From JBAYJY01 sp041664945 (GTDB lineage: Bacteria; UBP15; UBA6099): DNA of 38,263 nucleotides. The stretch's first letter is position 1, and every line of letters starts with the position of its first letter. The stretch spans positions 1 through 38,263 of the forward strand of contig JBAYJY010000022.1 of the NCBI GenBank assembly GCA_041664945.1, in the 5' to 3' direction. This document shows positions 16,401 through 23,661 of this stretch, in pieces. The notes beneath the pieces are model-generated. The model was given only the letters and a program-made list of their open reading frames with translations, had not been told where the DNA came from and did not search any database. A program made the position numbers and the translations under genes.

Positions 16401-17450
16401 ATGCGCTCACGAACGCTTAAAACAACATGCGGCCTGATCACGTTCGGCAAATACGCCGCGGCGGCGTTATTGGCGTTAGCGTTCACGGCGGGCGGTTCCG
16501 CGCGCGCGGCCACAACGCCTTACAACACAACGCTGACAAGCGTGGCGAGCATCAAATCGGCAAATTCCGAAACCGCGACGAATTCGCTCGCGATCACCGT
16601 CGCCGACATTTACGGCATAGCGACAAGCACGGAACCTCTGGACGGGAACACGACCACCGGCGGTTCAGTCGTTTACAAAATCACATACACAAACAACGGA
16701 AACAACACGGACGTTATCAAATTAAACGCCGGATCACAGACGTTCGGCCCAGGCGCCGGAACGACAGCGAACTGGTCGGTTGAAACGGACGACGCCGATC
16801 CATTCGCGGCGCCCATGACATGGGCCAACAGCGGAACAACGAAAGCCGCGCAGAGCGGCGACTACGTGACGGCGACGCTCGCCCCCGGCGCTCAGGGAGT
16901 ATTCTCTATCAGAATAACCTCCGCTTCGAACGCCGGCGACCTCGCCACCATGTCTGTCCCTATTTCTCTCGAAACATCGCAAACGCGCACGGGCAAATAC
17001 AACGGTTACAACAGTCTATCTTACGGCGGCCTCGCGCTCGCCGTGCGGACAGCAGGCGCCGGAGCGAGCGGAAATCTCACGACGACGATTCAGGGCGCTA
17101 TTATTACGCTGTCGAAATCCGTTTCCGCGCTTTCGCCGCCTCAATACCAGGCGCTCGGCGGAAACGCCGCCGCGCCGGTGCCCGGCTCAAAAATCACTTA
17201 CACTATCACATACGGGAATTCGGGCGCCGCGGCTGCGGCCGGGGTCACAATAATCGACTCAATTCCGTCAGACACAGCATATCTGCCGGGCACGATAACA
17301 ACTTCCGCTTTCGGCGCTCAGACGGACGCCGCGGACGCAGGACAATGCGACTACAACGTTTCAAACGCCCTTTCGGTCACATGCAATGTCGGAACGGTGA
17401 ACTCGGGCGCGAGCGGAATGACGATCAGTTACGCGGTTACGATCAACTGA
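16401..17450 (+). CDS. Exported protein with two DUF11-like modules
   Basis: 349 residues. A signal peptide (about 1-37, AAAALLALAFTAGGSARA) is followed by an N-terminal module (about 60-225) with YKITYTNNGNNTDVI, WSVETDDADPF, MTWANSGTT, LAPGAQGVFSI and KYNGYNSLSYGG. This is clearly paralogous to the first module of the next gene. The C-terminal DUF11-like module (about 240-349) has PGSKITYTITYGNSG, DSIPSDTAYLPGTI and a Cys pair, and is paralogous to the previous gene. The composition is rich in Thr, Asn, Gly and Ala, as in exported beta-rich proteins. The ATG at 16401 is preferred over a TTG at 16398; GGGATG lies about 10 bases upstream. It is a secreted or cell-surface structural protein by inference; no enzymatic motif is visible. 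Confidence 0.75.
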   Translation: MRSRTLKTTCGLITFGKYAAAALLALAFTAGGSARAATTPYNTTLTSVASIKSANSETATNSLAITVADIYGIATSTEPLDGNTTTGGSVVYKITYTNNGNNTDVIKLNAGSQTFGPGAGTTANWSVETDDADPFAAPMTWANSGTTKAAQSGDYVTATLAPGAQGVFSIRITSASNAGDLATMSVPISLETSQTRTGKYNGYNSLSYGGLALAVRTAGAGASGNLTTTIQGAIITLSKSVSALSPPQYQALGGNAAAPVPGSKITYTITYGNSGAAAAAGVTIIDSIPSDTAYLPGTITTSAFGAQTDAADAGQCDYNVSNALSVTCNVGTVNSGASGMTISYAVTIN

Positions 17451-17491
17451 CAGGCGGCGAACAAAACCGGAGGGAATCCATAAAGATTCCA

Positions 17492-20407
17492 ATGACGAAA
17501 GATAAGCGAACAGAGAGCAGAACAAAGCGCCCCGCGGGCAAAGCGGCCGCCACGGCCGCGCTCGCCGTTTTGTGCTGCTTTCTGGCGATAACAGCGCGGG
17601 CCGCCACTCTCGCAAACACTCAAATCTCTCACCCGAAAACGAGAGCGACTTCCGCCAGCTTCACCGGATCCGTTTATTCGAATCAGGCCGCCACTACAAC
17701 CGTGGCGCCGGTTTTCGGTTTTGCGGCCAACCCGTTCACTGCTCCGGCCGCCATCCCGCTTCAGATCACCCAAGGCGTCCCGGGCGGCGAGGCGACTTAC
17801 AACTTCAGCATAACCAACAATGGAAACACAACCGATCAGGTTCTTGTCGTTATCGGCCCGTTCAGCAACACGACCGTGTATCCCGGAGTCACTTGGAGCG
17901 TCGAGGTGGACGACGCGAATCCGTTCGTTTCCGGCCTGACGTGGCAGAACAGCGGCACGACATTGGCGAAAGCCACCGGCGACCGCGCGACGTCAGGCGT
18001 CTCGCTCGCTCCCGGAGGAACGGCCCAGTTCACGCTAAAAGTCAACGGGTCGGGCGCGGCATACGGCGCGACAATGTCGTTCTCGGTGACGCTTCAGACA
18101 ATCGGAGACAAAATCACGCCGCAATATCCCGCCGGCGCATATGCCGGCTTCAATGCGCAGAATTATGCCGGCCCCGGCTCCGTCACGACCGCCAACCCGT
18201 TCGTGCCTACCATTCCGCCCATTCTGCAAGTCATCGCTCCGGCGAACGGCCTGGAAACGCCGGACACTACGATCAGCGTAACAGGAACTTCGGAAGCCGG
18301 CGCTTCATGCACGGTCACCGTCACCGGCCCGCAAGGCGCCATGAGCCAGCAGTACATTTCAACCGCTCTGATTCCTGACAACGGCGCCATAAGCCGTCAG
18401 GTCAACGTATTCGAAGGCGTCAATCAGGTGGAAGTGAAAGTGCGCGACTGGAACAACAACTCAACCTTGTTAACGCACACTGTCACAAGGGACGCGACGC
18501 CTCCGGCTATCTCGCTGTCGATGCAAAACGAGCAGGTCGGAACGTCGATTCCGATCATAGGCGCCGTCTACGACGTTCAGCATCACATGGAAAGCTACGC
18601 AGTTTACTACGGGCCGGGCGCGTCGCCGACAACGTGGAAACAAATCGGAACAACAAGCGCTTCGGAAGTCGGCTCCTCGGGAACAACCGGGACCCTCGCC
18701 CTGTGGAGCACAAGCGGATTATCCGGGCAGTACACTATCAAGGTAGTCGCCGCCGACCGCGCGCCGTTCAGCAAAACATCAGAACTTTACCAGACAATAA
18801 ACCTGGTCAACACGACACAATTCGCAGGAACGCTGCCCGTCGGCAAATGGACCATGGTCGCGCTGCCCGGAAAACCGCTCGAAGCCGACCCGCGCGCCTT
18901 CCTCGGCAGCGGCCGCTACGAAGTCCAGTACTGGGACCCGACAGCGACCGCAGACAACGACTTACTGCAATATAAAACAACGAACATTGTTCTTAATTCG
19001 CCCGGACAGGGGTTCTGGGTCAAACCATACACGGCCAACATCAGTTACTCCGTCCCCGGTTACGTAACGGACACCGCAGCCTCGGTAACGCTGCACATGT
19101 ATTCCGGCTGGAACCAGATCGGCTCTCCCTACCTCACCCGTGGAGCGTTCAACGCGAATTTCACGTGGGGACAGGTGAAGGTCCGGATCAATCCCGGCGC
19201 CGCCGGCGAACAGACGAAGTTCATGGCGGACGCGATCACGTCAGGCTGGGTGAACAGCCAGTTCTACGGATACAACAACACGACAAACAGCTACAACTCG
19301 TTCGGAGTCGCTGACGGGCTTGTTCCGTATACCGGCTACTTCATAAAAACCAATCAAAACTGTGATCTGGTTTTCGAACCCGGCGCCGAGATACCCGGCG
19401 GCATGGCCCGCATAATCCGGCCGCAATACGAATGGAAAATGCAACTCTCGGCCGACGCCGGCGACGTGCGTGACGACGAAAACTTCGCCGCCGCGCTCAC
19501 GGGATCGCAGGAAATTCTCGATTCCGCGGACTCCAGCGAACCGCCGCCGGTCAAGCCATACGTCTCGCTCTATTTCGAGAATCAGGACGCCGGCCGGAAT
19601 TCCGCGCGCCTCGCGAGCGACGCCCGGCCGCCGGATGCGGTTCGGCAAACAAAAACGTGGAACTTCATCGTCGAGGTCAGCGACCCCGGCAAATCCGTAA
19701 CGCTTTCGACGCCCGACGCCGACAAGCTCCCTGCCAACTATCAGTACAGAATCCGCGACGAGGCCACCGGCGCCGAGTATGACCCGAAACAGCGACAACA
19801 ATACGCTTTCAACGAAACAGGAACATCGCGGCGGTTCACTCTGAGCGCCTTGAAGCTCAGCGAGGCCCCGGCCGCGACGCTCACGAAGCTGCTGCCGCGC
19901 GGATGGTCTCTCTTTTCAGCGCCGCTCGAACCGGAACCGACGGACGTGCGCGCGCAACTCGCCGGCAAACTGTCGAAAATACAGGTGTTCCAGTATTTCG
20001 ACAGAAACATGTACGACCCCGAAAGCGCCGAACGGGTAGATCTGCAGGCCGGACTCGGCTATTGGATTTATCTCGACTCGGCCACTGAACTGGATTTCAA
20101 GGGGATGAGAACGAACCCGGCCGCGAACGTGGACATTCCGCTCTCCGTGGGTTGGAATCTGATCGGCAACCCGTTCGAGTCGGTGACGATAGACGCCGCA
20201 AACATACGCGTGCGCGACGGCGCTGAAACGCTGACGCTGAGCGAAGCGGTCGCGCGCGGCCTGATGGCGCCCGATATTTACGAATTCGACAATTCGTCAG
20301 GAGGTTATGTGCAACACCCGATAGGAACGCCTATGAGCCCGTGGAAAGGATATGCAATTAAAACACTAAAACAATGCGCGCTACAGATAGGGCCGGCACA
20401 GCCCTGA
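17492..20407 (+). CDS. Large modular surface protein with DUF11-like, Ig-like and duplicated GWxxIGxP modules
   Basis: 971 residues from the ATG at 17492; the open frame extends upstream to 16820 only because it overlaps the previous gene in another phase. A signal peptide (about 1-37) is followed by a DUF11-like module (about 80-235: YNFSITNNGNTTDQV, WSVEVDDANPF, LTWQNSGTT) paralogous to the preceding protein. Next come Ig-like domains (about 245-425) including NVFEGVNQVEVKVRDWNNN, then two related two-lobed units. Unit 1 (about 445-635) has GKWTMVALPGKP and GWNQIGSPY and ends GYFIKTNQNCDLVFEP. Unit 2 (about 800-971) has GWSLFSAPL and GWNLIGNPF and ends GYAIKTLKQCALQIGP. GGAGGG lies 17 bases before the ATG, unusually far, and the gap to the previous gene is 41 bases. 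Likely a surface scaffold; function unknown. Confidence 0.78.
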   Translation: MTKDKRTESRTKRPAGKAAATAALAVLCCFLAITARAATLANTQISHPKTRATSASFTGSVYSNQAATTTVAPVFGFAANPFTAPAAIPLQITQGVPGGEATYNFSITNNGNTTDQVLVVIGPFSNTTVYPGVTWSVEVDDANPFVSGLTWQNSGTTLAKATGDRATSGVSLAPGGTAQFTLKVNGSGAAYGATMSFSVTLQTIGDKITPQYPAGAYAGFNAQNYAGPGSVTTANPFVPTIPPILQVIAPANGLETPDTTISVTGTSEAGASCTVTVTGPQGAMSQQYISTALIPDNGAISRQVNVFEGVNQVEVKVRDWNNNSTLLTHTVTRDATPPAISLSMQNEQVGTSIPIIGAVYDVQHHMESYAVYYGPGASPTTWKQIGTTSASEVGSSGTTGTLALWSTSGLSGQYTIKVVAADRAPFSKTSELYQTINLVNTTQFAGTLPVGKWTMVALPGKPLEADPRAFLGSGRYEVQYWDPTATADNDLLQYKTTNIVLNSPGQGFWVKPYTANISYSVPGYVTDTAASVTLHMYSGWNQIGSPYLTRGAFNANFTWGQVKVRINPGAAGEQTKFMADAITSGWVNSQFYGYNNTTNSYNSFGVADGLVPYTGYFIKTNQNCDLVFEPGAEIPGGMARIIRPQYEWKMQLSADAGDVRDDENFAAALTGSQEILDSADSSEPPPVKPYVSLYFENQDAGRNSARLASDARPPDAVRQTKTWNFIVEVSDPGKSVTLSTPDADKLPANYQYRIRDEATGAEYDPKQRQQYAFNETGTSRRFTLSALKLSEAPAATLTKLLPRGWSLFSAPLEPEPTDVRAQLAGKLSKIQVFQYFDRNMYDPESAERVDLQAGLGYWIYLDSATELDFKGMRTNPAANVDIPLSVGWNLIGNPFESVTIDAANIRVRDGAETLTLSEAVARGLMAPDIYEFDNSSGGYVQHPIGTPMSPWKGYAIKTLKQCALQIGPAQP

Positions 20408-20421
20408 AAAATCCACGAGCC

Positions 20422-22371
20422 ATGAAACAGCCCATTTCCTTTGTATCGCTGACAGCGCTGCTGATTCTCGCCGCGCTCGCGCCGAGCGTTGCCGTTGCGC
20501 AACAATCCCCGGCTTACAGGATTGTTGTAAACGGCGTCGAACTGCCGACGGACGAGGGCATGCAGATCCAGAGCCTGACGCTCTTCGCGCCGCTCGACAG
20601 AAACGTAGTCGGCGCTCTGGGGGCGGCGGTGGGCATAACGCCTTGCGGCGCCGAAAATGAATGTTTCACTTTAAGCACTATGGGGAAAACAGTTTCATTC
20701 ACGCTTGGCGACACGCAACTCTCCGTCGACGGACGCACATTCAGCGCCTCAGCGGCGCCGTTCAGAGATCAGGGAGTTCTGTTTCTGCCTGCCCTGAACC
20801 TGTTCGAGGCCCTTGGAGCGCAAGCCGTGTGGGATGAGAAGACGGGGACGCTGACCGTCTCTACCACGGCAGCCGGGCCGTCGGCATATGAGAGTCTCAC
20901 ATCGCGCCTCAAACTGGCCGAAAAGGAAAAGAAGCCGGCCGAGACAGCGGCCGAAGCGGCAACATCGGCCGAGACGTTCCAAACCGCCACGCCTCGCATG
21001 GCTTATACATACGACAACCAGATAGCAGTCAGAGATGTCAGCATTTCAGGCGATAAATCGCTCGCGTCCTCTGAGGAAGTTGGCGACATCTACAACGACT
21101 TCAACATCAGATTTTTGGGGACGCTGAGAAACGGATACGAATTCCAAGGGGTGTTGAAAACTTCCGAAACAACGGACTCCTCGAAGAAACACGGAGAAAT
21201 AAACAAGCTTGAGCTGGGGTGGGTGAAAAACAAGATTTCCCTGAGCCTCGGCGACGTGTCTCCCAAGTTCAGCAAATATGTATTCAGAAGTTACCCGTTC
21301 CAAGGCATCAACTACAAGCGGGAAGGCAACGATTTTACGGTAACCGGAACGTTCGGCAAGGCGATGAAAAAAATGAGAAGCTCGGAGTACGCGCGCTATC
21401 TAAGCGGCGTGCGCGTCGAGCATTCATACAAGAATCCGAGGCCGCACGTGCTTGGCGCGAGCATTGCCCGGGTTCACGATTCAGGCTCTGAGATAAGCAC
21501 GCTGAAAATGGACAATCTGACATATGAAGCCGATTATTACGCCGAGCTTAAAAAGCCATGGGTGTTGAAAAGCGAGATAGCGTCCGGCCACATTAAATTC
21601 ATCGGCGCCGACTCAACTGACGGGACGGCGCGCACCATCGAATTGAACTATATAAACAAGCGCGTGAACTGGCGGAACTTTTACGAGCGGACCAGCTACG
21701 ACTTCTTCTCGGAATCATCTTATTTCTCACGCGGCAGAACGGAATTCTATTCACTCTACAACAAAAAAATGAATAAAAAAATAACGGTCGGCGGCGGGTA
21801 TAAACTCAAACAACTGGGAACAGTGAAAACATATACTTATCCGACTAACGTTCAGATCATCCCTTTCAAAAAACGGCAGACGACTTTTTATTTTGTAAGA
21901 AACTTCGAAAAAACGATATCGACCCAGGGAAGAATCCGGGACACTCGCGAATACAGATGGACGGACATGATCGGAGACAACAGGCTCGACTTTTCTTTCG
22001 AGCGCCGCAAGCAGAAAGACGCCACGGAGCAGGCATACCGGAACCTGTACTCCCTATCGACTGTATCGCCGATAACGCAAAAAATGAATCTCGAACTCAA
22101 ATTGAAGCAGGAGAAATGGTATCACGACCAAGTGTCTGTTACGCGGCAGCAGGATCTGAAACTGGATTACGAAGTCGCTGAATGGACCGATATGGTCATC
22201 AACATAGGAAGATATTACAACGAGCCCGAAAACGCATACACAAAACTGCGCTTCGGACTTCAGAAATTAGACATTGTGAACGACAGAGAAATGACAGCGT
22301 CTTATGAATTCAAGAACTTCAGGGATTACAACATAGGCGCGCTCGAAATCTCTTACTCTTTTTACAAATAA
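20422..22371 (+). CDS. Putative outer-membrane beta-barrel protein with a copper-amine-oxidase-N-like domain
   Basis: About 649 residues. A signal peptide (about 1-26, ending SVAVAQ) precedes a domain (about 30-150) with VNGVELPTDEG, VSFTLGDTQLSVDGRTF and GVLFLPALNLFEALGAQAVW then DEKTGTLTV. This matches the pattern of copper amine oxidase N-terminal-like (stalk) domains, which are usually cell-wall or envelope binding. A Glu/Ala-rich linker (about 160-195) leads to about 440 residues of alternating aromatic/polar strands such as NGYEFQGVLKTSETTD and KLRFGLQKLDIV, ending EISYSFYK. That resembles an outer-membrane barrel, although the last residue is Lys, not an aromatic. The ATG at 20422 starts the signal peptide directly; the in-frame ATG at 20374 lies inside the previous gene. 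It is 14 bases downstream of that gene, so co-transcription is likely. A porin or export channel role is inference. Confidence 0.7.
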   Translation: MKQPISFVSLTALLILAALAPSVAVAQQSPAYRIVVNGVELPTDEGMQIQSLTLFAPLDRNVVGALGAAVGITPCGAENECFTLSTMGKTVSFTLGDTQLSVDGRTFSASAAPFRDQGVLFLPALNLFEALGAQAVWDEKTGTLTVSTTAAGPSAYESLTSRLKLAEKEKKPAETAAEAATSAETFQTATPRMAYTYDNQIAVRDVSISGDKSLASSEEVGDIYNDFNIRFLGTLRNGYEFQGVLKTSETTDSSKKHGEINKLELGWVKNKISLSLGDVSPKFSKYVFRSYPFQGINYKREGNDFTVTGTFGKAMKKMRSSEYARYLSGVRVEHSYKNPRPHVLGASIARVHDSGSEISTLKMDNLTYEADYYAELKKPWVLKSEIASGHIKFIGADSTDGTARTIELNYINKRVNWRNFYERTSYDFFSESSYFSRGRTEFYSLYNKKMNKKITVGGGYKLKQLGTVKTYTYPTNVQIIPFKKRQTTFYFVRNFEKTISTQGRIRDTREYRWTDMIGDNRLDFSFERRKQKDATEQAYRNLYSLSTVSPITQKMNLELKLKQEKWYHDQVSVTRQQDLKLDYEVAEWTDMVINIGRYYNEPENAYTKLRFGLQKLDIVNDREMTASYEFKNFRDYNIGALEISYSFYK

Positions 22372-22379
22372 TGTTGCGG

Positions 22380-22406
22380 TTGACATTCGATTAACCGGCA
22401 TAAGGA
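22380..22406 (+). promoter_or_regulatory. Possible promoter before the first FecR-domain gene
   Basis: A perfect TTGACA (22380-22385) lies in the 125-base gap, but the best -10 candidate (TAAGGA or AGGAAT at 15-17 bases) is poor. The gap also holds the CGAAAGGAGGGGAAC sequence described among the findings. Confidence 0.25.
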
Positions 22407-22496
22407 ATTCAGGAAAAGAACTTCGAAAGGAGGGGAACACAGCCTAAAAAAACGGATCGGAAGATAAAATAAGAAAATTATGAAAAGGAGAAAATC

Positions 22497-23426
22497 ATGA
22501 GAGTAAAAACAGTATTAACCAGCTTGCTCGCAGTTATAGTCGCAACGGGACTCATATTGATTTATTCGAGCAGTTTCGCGGTCGGGACGCGCGTTGCGTC
22601 GCTCACGAACGTAAAGGGAAACGTGATGGTGAAAAAAGCCGGAACGACAACGTGGACGGCGGCGGCCGACCGGACCGAGCTTAAAGAGAATGACGAACTG
22701 AAAACGGACGCCGGTTCATCGGCCATCATAAAGATGGACGACGGCTCGATGGCAAAGATCGGGCCGCTCGCGAAGATGAAGATGGAACAGCTTTCCAAAA
22801 GCGGGAAAGACAACAACACCTCGCTGGACGTATCGATCGGGAAAAGCTGGAACCGCGTCAATAAAATCGGGGACTCTTCGTTCAACGTGAAAACGCCGAC
22901 CGCGGTAGCAGGCGTGCGCGGGACGTTCTTCTCAGCCGAAGTCGATAAGTCCTCCGCGGCTACATTCGACGTTTTCGCGGGCTCGGTGCAAGTCGCCGGC
23001 AAGTCAGCCCCGGACGCGGGCGTTTTAGTCGGAGAGCACAACCGGACAACGGTCGCTCAAAACGGAAAACCCTCGAAGCCGACAAAGATTCCCGCCGATC
23101 AGGAAAAAGCGGGCAGCTCCGGCTTCTCAAAAAATGAGTACACTTCAGCTCAATTCGACATGCAGATCAGCGTCAGCCCGCAGGTCGTCGAAGCCGGAAA
23201 AACCTCGACCGTATCAGTTCAGATTTATAAAGACGGGCAGCCTTTCCGCTCCGAGCAGACCGTGAAGCTTTCTCTTTCAGGCAGCGCCGTATTCTCCAAA
23301 ACCGGAACGAGCGAGATCGAAGCTAAGACCAACAACTCCGGCGCCGTTTCCCTCGAAATCACTTCGCCCACGAAGGAAACAGTAACAGTCTCCGCGAAGT
23401 TGGTTCTCAAATTAGGGAAGAAATAA
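22497..23426 (+). CDS. Exported FecR-domain protein with an Ig-like C-terminus
   Basis: 309 residues. An N-terminal signal or membrane segment (about 5-29, VLTSLLAVIVATGLILIYSS) is followed by a FecR-type domain (about 35-180). It has GNVMVKKAGTTTWTAA, ELKTDAGSSAIIKMDDGSMA, LDVSIGKSWNRV, FNVKTPTAVAGVRGTFF and TFDVFAGSVQVAG, the usual repeated beta-helical FecR pattern. The C-terminal part (about 215-309) is an Ig/invasin-like strand-rich domain. The classical FecR is an anti-sigma regulator with a TonB-dependent receptor partner; here neither a sigma factor nor a receptor is nearby and the domain is extracytoplasmic, so a structural or ligand-binding role is more likely. AGGAG is 6 bases before the ATG. 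A strong terminator follows, closing the first half of the cluster. Other frames in this stretch are shadows. Confidence 0.85.
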   Translation: MRVKTVLTSLLAVIVATGLILIYSSSFAVGTRVASLTNVKGNVMVKKAGTTTWTAAADRTELKENDELKTDAGSSAIIKMDDGSMAKIGPLAKMKMEQLSKSGKDNNTSLDVSIGKSWNRVNKIGDSSFNVKTPTAVAGVRGTFFSAEVDKSSAATFDVFAGSVQVAGKSAPDAGVLVGEHNRTTVAQNGKPSKPTKIPADQEKAGSSGFSKNEYTSAQFDMQISVSPQVVEAGKTSTVSVQIYKDGQPFRSEQTVKLSLSGSAVFSKTGTSEIEAKTNNSGAVSLEITSPTKETVTVSAKLVLKLGKK

Positions 23427-23441
23427 ATTTTCGAAAAAAAG

Positions 23442-23479
23442 CGGCCCGGGCTTTGCGGTCCGGGCCGTGTCGTTTTTTT
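23442..23479 (+). terminator. Rho-independent terminator after the FecR-domain gene
   Basis: Stem CGGCCCGG (23442-23449) and CCGGGCCG (23460-23467), a 10-base loop, then GTGTCG and seven Ts. It lies 16 bases after the stop codon and should end the unit that begins at or after 13941. Confidence 0.88.
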
Positions 23480-23633
23480 GTTCCGATCCGATTCATTATG
23501 GCGGCCCCTTCATTTGAATATTTGCAGCGAAGGCTGAGAGTAGCTTTATGAAATGTGCGCAACCGGTCAACACGGGCGCCTCGGCGGCCGCGGCAGCCAG
23601 CCAGCGAATTTTTGCGATCTCTGGCTAAACCGG

Positions 23634-23651
23634 CTTTTCGCAAGCGAAAAG
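23634..23651 (+). promoter_or_regulatory. Hairpin immediately before the ribosome site of the knottin-FecR gene
   Basis: CTTTTCG-CAAG-CGAAAAG forms a 7-bp stem with a tetraloop ending 10 bases before the ATG, with GTGAGAG between. A second possible stem AGCCAG/CTGGCT (23595-23626) lies just upstream. It may affect translation initiation; no known riboswitch class is recognised. Confidence 0.3.
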
Positions 23652-23661
23652 TGAGAGAAAA

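Noticed and set aside
16820..17491. N-terminal extension of the 971-aa surface protein reading in frame from 16820
   Set aside because: It overlaps the previous gene in another phase, is Arg-rich and without domain features, and the signal peptide begins at the ATG at 17492.
22497..23426. Classical FecR anti-sigma factor (iron signalling)
   Set aside because: No ECF sigma factor or TonB-dependent receptor is near, and the domain lies after a signal or membrane segment with an Ig-like C-terminus.
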